NCBI GenBank assembly: GCA_028564705.1
Contig: JAPXFQ010000351.1
Location: 2,666,001 to 2,730,000 of the forward strand
Direction of reading: 5' to 3'
DNA length: 64,000 nt
From: Apricaphanius iberus
Lineage: Eukaryota; Chordata; Actinopteri; Cyprinodontiformes; Aphaniidae
This document shows positions 47,056 to 60,165 of this stretch, piece by piece. Below the pieces are notes generated by a model. That model did not search any database. It saw only the letters and a list, made by a program, of their open reading frames with translations, and was not told where the DNA came from. A program made the translations under genes and the position numbers. Positions within the stretch are counted from its first letter, which is position 1; every line of letters starts with the position of its first letter.

Positions 47056-50000
47056 CACTGCTATGGAACTAATGCAAATGAAAGTCCATTTTGACATTAA
47101 TGATCTAACAATATTGTCTATATGAAGATTCATCCACCATAGTTACATATTTTTGACTACTTGAACTCATAGATGTTTGACCTTTCAGTCTTAGATGATA
47201 AGTTAGTCCCTGAATATGAAAAAAAAAAACGTAAAATGTGTCAGGACTTGATATTCCAAGGATAACCAGAAGAATGAAAGAACTCTTTGTGTATCAACTG
47301 TTATTTTAGATTACATCACATAATTTTATCGAAGCATTGAAATTCTGAAAATTCCACTCCATACAGTGAAAGGTCTGTGTGAGTTCTACAGGGCAACAGG
47401 GTTTGAAAGTGATATTTTCAGTCATGTCCAGAAGTGAATTAAGATTGACAGGTTGACTTTGCGTTCACAGACCTTATTACCATAAAGCTATTTATTAGGC
47501 TGATTCTCCAGGCTGCGAAAAGTAGATTCCACTGAAAGAAGCAGAGGGGGTCAACTCCGTGGGGGGAAGGCTAGCGGAAGGTTATGGGCATGTCACCATG
47601 GAAACAAAGTGGGATATTGAGGAGGGATTTGGAATAGTGGACATCCTTTTACAGGTGGAAGATAGATTTTGTGCATGGGGCCAAAGGTCAGATTGGAGAA
47701 CCAATTCTTCTGTGTGCACTGTGGGGAGGTTTCATGGTAAGAGTGACTTGAATGTATCACCGTGGTTTATGAAAGTTAAATAGACTGTGATTCACTAAAA
47801 TCCGGAACCCTGTTTACTGATGCTTCACACATTTAACATGCAGTCAATGTGACTGTATCTTAACATACGACTGCTAAAGCTCTAATCCATGTTAACCCCT
47901 TTGTGCACGAAACCTTGCTGCAGCTCTTCATTAGTGCTAATTAGGGTCTCTCTGCAGCCCATAGCGGGGGGCTACTGATACTTTTCTCAGCGCTGCGCTA
48001 AGACTGCTCTCAACTATGTAGAGACATGAGCTAAATGATCAATGTTCACATGGGTGGCTTTTACAGGGCCTATTTAATTCATATTACTAATGTTTTATAT
48101 TGTTCTGTTACAGTTTTCTACTGAAATACGATACCAAAGGGGCGTGGCTTACAATCTTTGCATTCACCTGTAGGTGATGTCCCTTAGTTGAAACCCCACA
48201 AATAGTGCTTAACTCTGGGTAAAGATCCTCATGTTGTTGTGTGTCATCCTGAGCATGTGAACAGCTTTTTTCTGGTGGTTGACAGTTCTCAGATCAATGT
48301 CTCAGCTGTGTGCCCTGCTGCTGTCTTTGTTTTGTACAAACCAATGCCATCATTCTGCAATCCTCTATTCTTATTACAGTTGCGAGATAAAACACATTTG
48401 TAATTAGCTCCTGATATAGATCAAAGATGTATTGCTCGATGAACTTCAACCTTGTATTGTTATTTGGGACCTTTCAGTTGCCTGTGAGGTGTGTCATACA
48501 CATCATGACACTAAATGATGATCTGACAGTGGCTTAGGTCCAAATACTGCAGGAGGAATTACTGTTGATGTTTCTCAACTGGAATGCATAATTGCAACCT
48601 TGGAGCACAAATTGATGCGCTAAATGTCTTTATTAGCTATTATTCACGGCATGAGGCAACATTTCAATATCAGGAATTTCTACTTGCAACCACTTTATCA
48701 TCTAAATTTTCACTAAATGAATTCCCACAGTATTCTGTGCAGTTCATAGAGGGCAATGAACACTTTATTACAAACTGCCATATTGGATGTTGACTATTGG
48801 ATTGGAGTGGAATCTTTCCGGTTCATAACTCTGACTTTTTGGGGCAATTCAATAATTTAAACTTTTTTGTACAGAAATAAATAAGACAAGCACTTTGCTT
48901 AAGAAAGCTTTTGTAAACTATTTAAACTTTAACAAAACAAACAGCATTAGAACCACTCTTAATATTATACTTGTCTTACCTGTAGCCTATGGTACTTCAA
49001 ATGTAGCACTGACATGATGTCATAAAATCTTTTGCATAGTTTAACACACATTTGTGATCTTCTCCCACATCTTGGAAACAAATGTGGCAACCATGAGTGT
49101 AGAGAAGGATCATATCCCCTTCTGTCCTGCTGGTGTTGCTGTAGAACTGATTCTGGGTGCAAAGTCCAGTAAGACAGAAACGTTTACAGTACGATTATCT
49201 GTTTTGGTACCTAATAGTGACTTAGTTTATTCCTCAGCAAATTTAAAAGCATGAAAATAACATTATTTTTCAACTAAAATATCTTGTTTTTCTGAACTCC
49301 CGCTTCTGATATCCTACGATAATGACACTGAAGCTTAAACGTAGTGATGCATGATGTTATGTCTGCTTTGACCTGCTACATGAGGTGCTTGAGCTCATTT
49401 CCCTAAATGCCAATGAACGTACTTGTGTTTTAAGTACTGAAGTTCCTTAGATTTTTTTCAGCTCGTTCATAGGTTTTCTGTCTGTGGAAGTGGAGTTGAA
49501 GCAGCAAAACTATGTTTGTAATCATAATCAGAAGCCATTTCGTCAGAGGCCAATCTTTTAAAGATAATGCATCAACAGTAGTTCCATTATCCCTTTAAAA
49601 GTAGATTTTCTCACAAACTTAAATCTGATGCACTCTGTCAGATAAGGCCTGATTATATGCAGGAATACTGGTCATAATTGATGCAAAGCATTGCGGGTTA
49701 TAGTGATAAGGTGGAAATTAAAAATGAGACCAGGACAGTCCAGTCCAGCAGCCGGTTTAGTTACAGTTGACCTCATCGGTATTGAATTTATATGTTTAGG
49801 TCGTGATGGGCAATGTCACATCCTGATGATGTCACCTAACCTCGTGGTGCAGCTGTGTTCACCTTCTAACAAAGGCAATCAAGACTGAGGTTGGAAAAGT
49901 AAGCAGTAATGTCAGTCTGTGAGTCAGTGCTCTGATGTCACCTCTGATTTTCATGCTGACCTATAAATTAGTTTTATGAGGAACAAAAACGGATATTGTG

Positions 50001-51105
50001 TATTCTTCCTGCTGCTGAGGGTGAGAGATTCCTGCTTTGACTCAGCAAACAGAGTGGAACTAAAGTTTTTGAGGTGAGGATATATTTTCTGCTCATGAGC
50101 AACCTGTCATATTACTAAGGATTACTTTAAAAGCTGTAACTAAAAGTGTGATTGGCTTTCGTGAAAACAGTTCCACCCATGGATAAAGCTGCTTCTCTGT
50201 TACTGTCGGCTGTATTCCAGTCAGTGGGCACAGGATTAAGCTGTATGATATTATAATATGCAAAAATGAGTAGCTGAATAACCAACATGAAACAGAATTG
50301 TAAATGAACAAAATATAAAAAGGGAACCACATGCTTTGATCCTGTAGAGTGGAATTAATCCAGTTGATGATAAAAAAAGTTGCTTCAATAAAAAATAACA
50401 AACACAGTTCTATTTATTAAATAAATCATGACTTTTTAATCGTTAAGTTTTGAATTCCTTTGATCATCTGCTGTCCCTGGAAATATTAAGAAAGGGTTCA
50501 AAGTTTATTGGCTCACAAAATTCCTTCTTTTTCCATCATTGATGTGACATGTTAGGATGTTGTTTCTCCAGAAACCTGCCAACAGGTTCTTTGTTGCTCT
50601 ATGACCTACGACTGAAACAGATGTTCTATTTCACATAGATTTAAATATTAACTTTTTGACTTCTATATTCTAGCCTATATTAGCCTGACTTCATTTCAGT
50701 ATCATCATATCATCCTAACAGGGAAAGAGTCCAGCTAAATCACTCTATAGAAAACAAACTTTTTCTGGCTCAAGAAACACCTCAAGACAGGAAGTGTCCA
50801 AGAATAGCCTCACACTTAGACCTACATTCTACAGAAAGAACAAGAATAAAAACTAGTCCAAAGTTATTTTCTCTGTTCAATATGGCTAATAAAAGTAACT
50901 TGCATTCTCTTTAAAAAAGGGCCTAAATTCTAAAGAATTACTGTACACATAAATCTGATGAGAAACGTTTGAAATAGTTATTTTTTTCTTTACTTTATCA
51001 CAGAAACGGGAAAAATTCACCAAACATTTGTGCCACTGTCATAATGTTTGCTCTGGAAGGCAGCCAACATTTGATTGATCTGACAGCGTGAACTACCTTC
51101 CATTC
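47056..51105. other. Unassigned non-coding DNA
   Basis: No gene or clear repeat was recognised in these 4 kb. The patch at 47880-48010 (ttcattagtgctaattaggg, then agcccatagcggggggc) is less repeat-like and has homeodomain-type motifs. It is a weak candidate for a conserved non-coding element. Confidence 0.45.
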
Positions 51106-51113
51106 ATAAGCAG

Positions 51114-52168
51114 TAGGGGTGTGGCGGTGCACCTCTTTGTATTCAAATTTCTCAGTACGGACCCGGTACGGCACACACGAACAAAGCTTTCACATAGAGG
51201 CATATCTGTGTTACACTTTAGCCAGCAACAGACGTGTCTCCCTAAACAGCCCAGCATTCTGCTTAGAGATGTTAAGGCCAAAAACTCTTAAATGAGAGCA
51301 GGAGCTAGAATGTCTGCTTCTACTGTAAAAACTTCATTTTGGGATGATGTTGGCATCCTGATTTTAAAGAACACAATGTTGTCATGATAACTGATTTTTC
51401 CACTTCCGGTGGCATTTTGGTTGCTCTCAGCTTGTGTTATGAAGAGTCAGTGTGTTCAGTTTACGACCTTTGGATTATGTTAGCTTTTTGTTAAATGACA
51501 AATTATTGTGTTTATGGAGGCTGTAGAATCACCACCCTGTCAGGAATTTGAGTTCCCAAGATTCAAAAATTAAAACACGTCTGCTATGAAAAATGTAGTC
51601 GTTATTAGTCCACGCTTCAGACCAGAGGATTCCCATCCTAACGATGTGATGGAGCATAACATGGGATACCAAAGCAAAAAGCAGGTGCCTACAGCTTCAT
51701 CAGACATCTGTCAGCTCTGGATCTGTAGCAGGCAGGCGACACAATCACTGATCAGAGACTCAGCTCTTCACAGACGGGACATGTGCATTGTAAGAATTGT
51801 TCTCTAACATCTGCTAATTACCAACTTTGTTGGAATGATATCAAAGATTAGAAGCACTGTTATATGTGGCTTGTTTAAGAAACAGTAAAGATAGCTTGAG
51901 GCCCCAGGCTAATAATGTTAGCTTTGCTTAACAATGTTTTGGCCATTGACTGTCCCCCCTTGTCTCTCTCTGCTCTCTGGGGAAGCAGCTGGCTAATAAC
52001 TGTGCCGTCACAGGTGTTGTTACAAACATTTAAAGTGTCTTCTGTGTCTGAGTCGTCATTAAAAGCAAACGTTTTCTATTGATTGACTATAGCGAAAATG
52101 AACAAAACTTTGAAATTGAACCACTGTGTGCTTCGCACTGGGGGTTTTGGCGTACTGTTACACACCTA
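51114..52168. mobile_element. Non-autonomous hAT-type element (1.05 kb) carrying a THAP-like fragment
   Basis: It begins taggggtgtggcggtgcac and ends gtactgttacacaccta, giving inverted ends TAGGGGTGTGGCGGT and TAGGTGTGTAACAGT. The 8-bp repeats ataagcag (51106-51113) and acaagcag (52169-52176) flank it with one mismatch. Subterminal sequence (cagtacggacccggtacgg) matches the type seen in fish hAT elements. The interior carries a decayed THAP-like coding fragment and no hAT transposase. Confidence 0.72.
51495..51807 (+). pseudogene. Decayed THAP-domain fragment
   Basis: The ATG at 51495 opens MTNYCVYGGCRITTLSGI and then stops at TGA. The CxxxxC start plus a basic, Gly-rich segment is typical of a THAP zinc-finger N-terminus. 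Further on, the frame at 51586-51807 gives VVISPRFRPEDSHPNDVMEH followed by NMGYQSKKQVPTASS. This matches the second half of a THAP domain, where CSxHF is expected but ISPRF is found. Loss of the Cys and His ligands, the stop and a frame change make it non-functional. THAP domains bind DNA and occur in P-element-type transposases and host regulators. Confidence 0.65.
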
Positions 52169-52176
52169 ACAAGCAG

Positions 52177-52857
52177 CCATGCTGGACGTCGTAGTCCGGG
52201 CTGCTAGGCATTTTCTGGTGTGTTGAGTCTTAAACTGTAGATATGTTTTCTCTTTACCAGGACACAGTATCTGTAGCAACCAACCCAAAATATAATCTCC
52301 AGGTGTCATTGTAACAAATCTGATACAACAGAAAGACAGCAACACTTTGAACCTCATCACACATCTGCATGACCATCACCCATAACTCCACAAGTATTGC
52401 AAGGTACGTTAATGTTAGAGAGAATGCAACGAGAAACCAATGCCATATAACCTCCATATTGAAATTACACTATGCATTACGCAGTTCTCAGGGGGCAGAT
52501 GAGAGTGGATCTCCAATACAATAGATTGACTCTATTATGAATTTAACAATGATTACTGACTTTCCAAAATCTACAAAATCACAGGAAGGACAGAAATGGA
52601 GGACAATACTGATTTAGACAGGTTATGTAGTTGTCAAAAAATATTATAACACGTTTCTAGTGCTATAATTAGTAAATGTAATACCCTTGAAATGATCAAC
52701 AACACAAGGTTATCATGAAATACTGCAATCAATAGCAAATATACCTTGAACTTCTTATGATATCCCCTGTAAGATAATGAATTTCTAGTCAATCATTTTC
52801 TTTTGATTAAGAAAAAAAAAGGTATAGGCAAACTCATATCTATATTGATATGAACAG

Positions 52858-52911
<54 letters not shown>

Positions 52912-53094
52912 TTGCAAGCTCAACCTTTTTTCCTTTACTTTGATGTGAAAAGTTGCACTTTTAACAAGGCTTTTCTGTATTATTTTAAATATAATAAACG
53001 CTGTTACACTATATCAAAACTATTTTAGTTTGTGTAGGACTATTGATGTTTTCTAAACATATTCAACACCCTTTAAATATACTGCAAAAAATAT
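52177..53094. other. Unassigned, with AAT microsatellite
   Basis: No gene was recognised. The microsatellite at 52858-52912 and a possible hAT end to the right are listed separately. Confidence 0.5.
52858..52912. repeat. (AAT)n microsatellite
   Basis: About 18 uninterrupted trinucleotide repeats. The length suggests a polymorphic locus. Confidence 0.95.
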
Positions 53095-53166
53095 CACGAT
53101 AATACCGAAAAACGTGATCATTTTGGTCACAAAAACGGTGAAGTTAAAGTTCCACACCATGACAAC
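53095..53166. mobile_element. Possible hAT end
   Basis: Reversed, it begins agggttgtcatggtgtggaa and continues caccgtttttgtgaccaaaa and cggtattatcgtgatatttt, a pattern seen at the ends of fish hAT elements. The partner end was not found. Confidence 0.45.
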
Positions 53167-53654
53167 CCTGAGACCCTTTGGAGTCTAATGAAAGCAGCTC
53201 CAGTAATGTCCAGAAACAAAGCCGAAAAAATGGAGCTGGAGATAGGAATAAAGGATGGATCACACTGCTGGGTCTCTGGAGCACATCAGCTAGATGACAC
53301 ATCATAAGAAAATGTGCCATTGCATTGTTTATTTCAATTAGCATCTCCCCTCCAACACCGTGTGCAGCACTGGCTTCAGGAGGATGGAGGAAGAGTGCCT
53401 CTTGTCCTTTCTCCTCTGCCCACCCTCTGTACTATTTAAAAGATTCCTGAAAGATGACAAATATAAATTGTATAAAAATATCAGATAATAGAGGATGTCA
53501 AAGGCAAAGTGCGTCTCTGACAGCTTTTCATGAAAGGTTAAAAACAACAACCCTGGGAGCTGCTAACAAGCAACGTGACTGAAATGGATCACTTCAGGTT
53601 TAAATCTGGATTCTTGTTTTCTCAAACAGTTTGATCTGTGGGAAAAAATAGAAT

Positions 53655-53676
53655 CACACACACACACACACACACA
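53655..53676. repeat. (CA)n microsatellite
   Basis: A run of about eleven CA dinucleotides. Confidence 0.9.
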
Positions 53677-53721
53677 ATGACCACACAGTGTGAAGATCAC
53701 TCGTTGTAAGAGGAAGGGAGA

Positions 53722-54025
53722 CCTTTGAGCCCTAAATTGCACTTTCTGATAACTATTTGATTCTCGTGGTTTAAGTTTTATTCTTATTTTTTTATTTCCT
53801 TTTTAACCTATTGTATTTTATCTGTTTTTAATCTACATTGCATAAAATTGTGTTTTATTTGTTTTTAATCTATATTGCATACATTTGTTCCTTACATCAT
53901 CTTTTCTTATTGATTGATTGTGATAGTGATTGATTTGGTATCAGTATCACTGAATCATGTAAAGCACCTTGAATTGCCTGTTGTTGAAAGTGTGCTATAT
54001 AGATAAAATTGCCTTGCCTTGCCTC
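53722..54025 (+). mobile_element. L2-clade LINE 3' end
   Basis: It starts tttgagccctaaattgcact and runs to the tail attgccttgccttgcct. It is almost identical to 6578-6930 over long stretches (shared gataactatttgattctc and tatttcctttttaacctat). It is a short, strongly 5'-truncated copy of the same subfamily. Confidence 0.9.
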
Positions 54026-54150
54026 TACTGACTCTCAATATTAACGTAATATAGCATTAAGGGTAAAAAAAAAAAAGGGAGTTCTTCACCGTAAAGCACA
54101 AATTATTAGTTTAAGTTGCTGTTGCAAGTAAAATGGAGCACCTATTTGGT

Positions 54151-54162
54151 TCCATCTAGTGG
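54151..54162 (-). promoter_or_regulatory. Weak CTCF-like motif
   Basis: Reversed, the site reads CCACTAGATGGA, one base off the CTCF core CCASYAGRKGGC. It faces away from the stronger site at 55646. Confidence 0.3.
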
Positions 54163-55645
54163 CCAAAATAGTGAAGTTAATTATGTTCAGACCTGAACTA
54201 TTTCCTTTTTTCAACCCATATTTATTTTGTAGCAAAAACATTTTTTAGCATTTTAATATGTTCAGTAACCATTTCTGTTCCCTGCTTTTAAACCTTTGAC
54301 TTTCATCTGAACAGGATGTGCTCGTGCTGTAGGAGCAGCTGGTTTCACCTATCAGTATAAGGGGCTGATTAAGAATTCCCATGGGAATTCCATCCTTCAA
54401 GCAATGTTGTGCTTGTAATACCATAGCCGAACACCAGATGTCAGTAAAACATAACAGCATGCAAATCCAAATCATATCTGCACTTTAATGTGTGGAAATA
54501 AATTATACATGGCTACACTGACATAGACATGAGTTGTGATTTTTTTTATAAGTGTGGCATGTGTATGTATTGAAAAAACCCTAAATTAAAAGCCAGTGGA
54601 TAAAACTGCCTTTCAAAAGTTACTTAAATAGTAAACAGAGTTTACCTGTGAGTGATGTGATCTCATTATAAACCCAACTTTTCTATGAAGGACTCAGAGA
54701 TTTATCAGAGGACTGCAACATGAATCCAAAGGGATACGGCTGATAGGTCAGGGAGGAGGAAGCTGGGAAGAAGTTAGGTTCTAAAACAATGTCCAGCTTT
54801 GAACATCTCACAGTGTTCTGTTCAATATATCGTGTGAACATGGAGAGAGGATGGTACTACAATAAAACGTATCGAGACACAGCCATCCACTATAAATGAC
54901 GAACCAAAAAAAGAAGAAAATTAATCAGTGAAACTTTAAAAAGGCCTCTGATACCTGTAGAAAGTGGACACACACACACAGCTCAGGTGGGTAAGAATGA
55001 AGCCTCGGTTGAAAGACATCCATTAAAAATCCTCTGCACTGTTATAATTTATAAAATAAGAACTTATAGTCAGAGCCCAGTCATTAATGTCCCAAATTAC
55101 GGAACTTAACCCAACTGAGAATCTGCGGCAACATTTCAAAACTGACGTTCAAATACACTTGCTATCAAATCAGATGGAGATTGAGCTATCTCTGACATTT
55201 TGGAAACTATTTGTACTTTTCTCTTCACTTAGTAATGCACATGTTTTCACACAAAAACACTGAACAATAAGCTCTGATTTGTTAGCATGTAGCTTGACAA
55301 ATTCTTTAGACACTGTAACTTCAGAGGTCGCCATTATGTACTTAAAGTACATGTACCTGAAATACATGAGTTAGGCTTCATCAAACACGAGAAAGCCATA
55401 GTTACAGACAGAAAATATTCAAAATAATAATTATAGTTGAGGTCACTTGACGTCAACATCTGCTCTTCGAAATGTCATAAATCATCCAGTCATGACAAAT
55501 TTAAAAATGTCGATTTTAACTTTATTACTTTTTTACAAAACAGGTAAACATTACGTGTGATTTGCTGCGTATTAAATGCTCAGAAAAGTAATTCATAGCT
55601 TGAAATTTATTTTTAACAGATTTAGAGCGTAGTAATCTTTTTCGG

Positions 55646-55658
55646 CCACTAGGTGGCA
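55646..55658 (+). promoter_or_regulatory. CTCF core motif
   Basis: CCACTAGGTGGCA is a full match to the vertebrate CTCF core consensus CCASYAGRKGGCR. CTCF binds such sites to shape chromatin loops. A 13-bp degenerate motif can occur by chance, so occupancy is unproven. Confidence 0.5.
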
Positions 55659-56989
55659 ACATAGGTCCATGAAGAGATATGTTTTGCTTGATCAGCTTCT
55701 GTACATTTTTTTTTTGTACAGTATTTTAATCAAAGAAAACAGTTTGACTCATATTAAAAAGCCCTTTGACTTGTGAAATATTTTTGTTCTGATCCACGTC
55801 CGAGTTACAGTGGCTCCACAGTTCTGTGTACCGACCCAAAACATCATCCGTCCCTCATTCTTCTGCACATCAAACTCCAGCTTCCTCCTGACATTTGCTG
55901 AGGATCTGAAGGGCTTTGTTGGACAGAAGTGACAGGTGAGGGGGCGTTGCCTATATCACAGTCATTCACCTTTGACCTGCTCTGCCTTCAGACATACCTT
56001 CATCCATCACTCTACATGGCAACCCAAACACGCCCCCGACTCCTGTAGATGTGTGGGTGGGCTCTCTCTCCTGTGTTTATGGAGATCAGAAAACAGAAAT
56101 GTTTATGGATGTGTTCCTAATGCTGCCTCCATTAGTGTGCTCTGCAAAGTCTACATTAAGTGAAGGACAAGGAACAATAGCAGAAATTTGAATGGGTAAA
56201 CTAATTACTGCTCAGCCTTGAGTCTTATTTTCACAGTTTATTCGGAACATGTTTCATCATGCCCAGCACTTGAAGCTGCAGCTGAAGGGTATTCTTTGTA
56301 AATATTCATTGTGGGGAAGTAATTTAAAAAGGTCAGCTTAATATTTCACCCAAAAAAAGAATCTGAAAAGATGCATTGATTTTTTGAACTCAGGTCAGAA
56401 TTATTCCAGTCGTGCATAGGAGATTTTTTTTTAATTTACCATTGGTTGGGGAGCTGTGAGCTGAGAACTGACTTTTTAATTTACGTCTACCAAATGGAAG
56501 GATCAAGCATAACATTATGGCCACTGGCAAGTGAAGTGAAGAAAACTGATTATGTCTACAATGCACCAATTAGTAGTTTGTATATTTAAGGGAACAAGTG
56601 AACATTTTTGCCTTTAGAGTTGACGTTTTAGAAGAAGGAAAACTGGTAAGCAGAATTATTTTACAGAGTTTAAGAAGCATCAATCTGTGATGGCTAGATG
56701 AACTGGGTCAGAGCATCTCCAAAACATACAGCTATTGTGGTGTGTTTAAGGTCTGCTGTGGTCAGAATTTATCAAACATGGAAAAAGGAAAAAATAGCTG
56801 TGGGTCATGGTTGACCAAGATTTATCATCAAACTACTCGGGCTCAAATTGAACAGGACTTTGCTCCTCAGTAATAAAATGCAGCCCAGCTCAGATCTTAA
56901 ATGGTTTAAAATTGGTTTGGAGCACCACAAGACTGGATGTTGCATTGCCCTTTAAATTATCAATCCAAATGAGCATCTGTGGTAAAATG

Positions 56990-57573
56990 AATAAGAGTGA
57001 ATGGAACGATAAAAGTTATTTTCTGGTCCTGTTTGAAATGCGCTATGGATTTAAAATACGATGTCTGTGAATTTTAAAGACACATTTTGATGCAGAGATA
57101 ACGCTAACTTTTGACCAGCAGCAAAGTTTACCTTAGGTTTTGTATAAAAACAATTAGAGGAAGAAGGACGCAAATGGCAGTGAGTTTAGCTACTTCACCT
57201 CCTTCCTCTAGGAAGAAGTAATGAGCATTAAACGTGGAGAAAACCACAATAAATCTGACCATGTGGAAAGTAGCAGCTATGCTGGGGGAGAAGTAGTCGG
57301 TGGAGTGAGGTCCAGTATGTGGGAGAAGCTCTACAAGGTCTTGGTGAATATTCTTAAGTGCTAGCTAGTGCTAGCTAGCGTTAGCTCTGTGTAACTTCTG
57401 ATTTCTCAGCATTTCTTTACAATCAAACAAATCCCAAATCACTTGACAAACAGGCCATGAGGCGAAGCGGGCCAAAAAAGAACTTTTATCACTCCATTGA
57501 CTTGCATTGATTTATTTATTTTTTCGGTTAGGGGACCCATGGACCAACAGGAAGGGGAGGAGACTTAGGTTCC
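56990..57573. mobile_element. MITE family copy 2 (inverted, left end lost)
   Basis: Reversed, it matches 23357-24043. The right terminal repeat reads, reversed, ggaacctaagtctcctcccc and ggtccatgggtcccct. Interior shared blocks are ctgtgaattttaaagacaca, ttttgatgcag and the tagctagtgctagctagcg cluster. About 90 bp of the left terminal repeat are missing. Confidence 0.8.
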
Positions 57574-58429
57574 TGATACCACCTGAGACACTGACAAAGG
57601 GCTTCAGAATCTGGATTCACAAGGAGCTTTTCTGCTGTTTTTTTTGTGGGTGTGGGTTAATTTAGAACTTCTGCTGCATTACCTCACTTAAACACATTCT
57701 GTACCTGCAAGGATGTTCTCCTGAAGCTCTCTCAGTTTGACAGAACGACCAGGAGACAAGCATGGCAGCTCAGTGGCAGCAGTCAGGTGAAGTTGCTCCA
57801 TTCAGAATATGCATTACTTTCTTCATGCAAAGCGTTGCTCTACAAAGACATATTTTCTATACTGGTGGCATGCTGCGGGCAAATTTTACCTGGGATTCTC
57901 ATAACTTCTGTTATGGTGAAAAGAAATCACATCAGGAGACTTGTTGGCTTTGAAGGTTATCTTTCAGGTGCTGGGCCAGATACTCATGACCATTTCACGG
58001 AGGGACAAAATGGGGGAGTAGAAATTTGGTGAAGTATCCTAAACTGACTGAGCCAAACCAAAATATCTATCTACAAGAAACCTCCATTATATGGTGCTGA
58101 AAAGACATACCGCATGTAAGGGAGGACTGAGAAACAGAAATGTGGGAGGAGAAAATGAATCAGACTGGAGCGCTGACAGTACCACAGCGGGAGTTTTGCG
58201 ACTGTAGTATTCACTGAGACAGCTGCAGGAAACGTTTCTCTATTCAGCATTCAGACTAAACTGGCAGGCAAAGACAGACAGCCCTGCCTCTTTGCAACTG
58301 GAGCAATATGTCTTGTAGAAAATAAATGGATTGACTTTCAAATCACTACATGTTCCAACATTTATTCTAAAACATCCTATTTAAAGAAGATTTCTAGTAA
58401 ACAACCTCTTAAGGCTGCAAGGCGAGAAA
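57574..58429. other. Unassigned non-coding DNA
   Basis: Short ORFs at 57762-58032 on the + strand have no recognisable motif. No repeat ends were seen. Confidence 0.45.
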
Positions 58430-58610
58430 GACTATAGCACTGTTGCCTTGGAGCAAAAAGATCCTGGTTTCTAATCACAGCCATGGGGCTTCTGTGTGGA
58501 ATTTGCATGGTCTCTCTAGGTACTTTGTCTTCCTCCCACAAATTCCAGCATCAATGTTTGCTTAATTAATTGTGATTTGCCCTGAGGTATTAGTGTGTAC
58601 ACTGAAAAAA
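58430..58610 (+). repeat. Dispersed fish repeat, 5' half
   Basis: This contains gcactgttgccttggagcaa, tgtgtggaatttgcatggtc and cttcctcccaca in the order of a very common fish repeat whose 3' half appears at 25640-25761 and 38745-38880. It has no coding content. Confidence 0.6.
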
Positions 58611-59469
58611 AGGGTTGCAGCTCCAATTTAAATGAATTGGCTCAGTAATGCATAATTAAATAAGATTTATTCAGGTTAATTTATTACATTTGTTCAACTT
58701 GACTATGTTATAAATTGGAAGCTATACAGCTAAAGAGGACAAATCCTGAACATTCCACTTTTTCAGCCCTTAAATGCACTGTGTTGTGGATTCAGATTCT
58801 GTGGTAATGCAAAAAAGCATAAATTAGTCAGCCCATGTGTTGTGAAGATATTTTTGTATACTGTTTTGGGTTTTTTTTACTCGGTTTTCTCTATTCTCTA
58901 TTATGTTTTTTGAACTATTATGTCACAGCACTTGCACTGGACATCTAGCTAAACATTGAGTGAATCTGCAATCTTTATTTCCTGTTTTGAGTTTGTAGCC
59001 CTAGTTCAGGAATGCCTAAAGTAGCCTACAAGTGGAACAGTGGAAACGTCCGGTTGTTGGATAATTAACCCACACGATTTTTTACACCGTCTGCCCGTGT
59101 TTGAACCACTGCGCAGTGCCTGGTTAGGTTTAATTTCTCATGGTAGATTACCCTCATCTGTGAGGAAATTACTTTATTACTTTATTGCCTCTTTGCCAAT
59201 GTTTTGTAAAAATTAGCTTCGGACCTGCTTATGTTTGCACTATTTGCTCGGTATTTTAGCACTCCAGTGTCAAACATATTTAATAGTATTATCAAATAAA
59301 CATTATTAGATTATTTTTCATTATTTTGTCTTGGGGAACACATGATCCTAACCCATTCAATTAGGTTAGCTTGATGCTAGCAGTAGCACACTTACAACCT
59401 CGGGGTCTTGTGTGGAATTCTGTTGTAAATTGACGCTAAATAGATAAGCTATTCATCTAATTTTAAATC
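58611..59469. other. Unassigned non-coding DNA
   Basis: A cactgaaaaaaa motif at about 58599 could be a CACTA-type end, but no partner was found. Nothing else was recognised. Confidence 0.4.
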
Positions 59470-59700
59470 AAATAGAGATCAAACTTCATTTACAAAGCCC
59501 TTTTCATACGAAATTGCATCTCAAAGTGCTTTACAGAATAAAATGACCCTATATAAACTACATTATTATCCTTCTCCCACAGAATTAAAAGCATCATCTC
59601 AGTTATATGCCCATCCTCTCCCTAACCCAACTTCCTTGCATACACTCTTAAAGGCAACAGTTAAAAAAGGACATTGGGCCGAGTACAGATGAGCCAGATC
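59470..59700 (-). mobile_element. Retroposon 3' end in reverse (tentative)
   Basis: Reversed, the left edge reads caaagtgctttgagatgcaa-like sequence and then a short-repeat tail (tttgattt). This is the usual layout of fish LINE/SINE 3' ends. The family is not identified. Confidence 0.35.
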
Positions 59701-59859
59701 AGGCAAGGATCAGGCACTGACATAGTTCTAGACATAGCATATTCCTATATTTTTAATGAGGTTTTCAACCATTAACCTGTCTTCTTATTTATAAATAGTG
59801 GGTATTTTAGGTAAAAAAAAGTTGGGCCTATACGGGAAACTCTTCTGACATCTTCAGAA

Positions 59860-60165
59860 TATAAAGTTTCTGGATTGTTAGATTGTCTTATTTCTGTCAA
59901 AGTACAAAAATGGCTGATGGGGGTGGTGGAAGGTGCTGAGTCATGGAGGGGGACGGGGTATGCAGCACCTCAACCGGACTTAAAGAGACCACACCAAAAC
60001 GACTCATTATCTAGACTACCCAGAACAAGAGAGGAAGAGAAGCCTTTACAGCTCCAATAATGAGGAATTCAGTCCTAAGAATTGGAGTTCCACCCTATAT
60101 AAACCACAGCTGAATGGTTTAGATATAAAAATGAAGACTTTAAAAGCATGATATGTCCACTTTAA
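59860..60165. mobile_element. Possible hAT-type MITE end
   Basis: Reversed, the right edge reads cttaaagtggacatatcatg, a form seen at one end of fish non-autonomous elements. The left end is unclear. Low confidence. Confidence 0.3.

Larger units (their letters stand above)
54026..56989. other. Unassigned non-coding DNA with CTCF-type motifs
   Basis: No gene or repeat was recognised apart from the CTCF motif matches. A poly-A run lies near 54066-54078. Confidence 0.45.
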
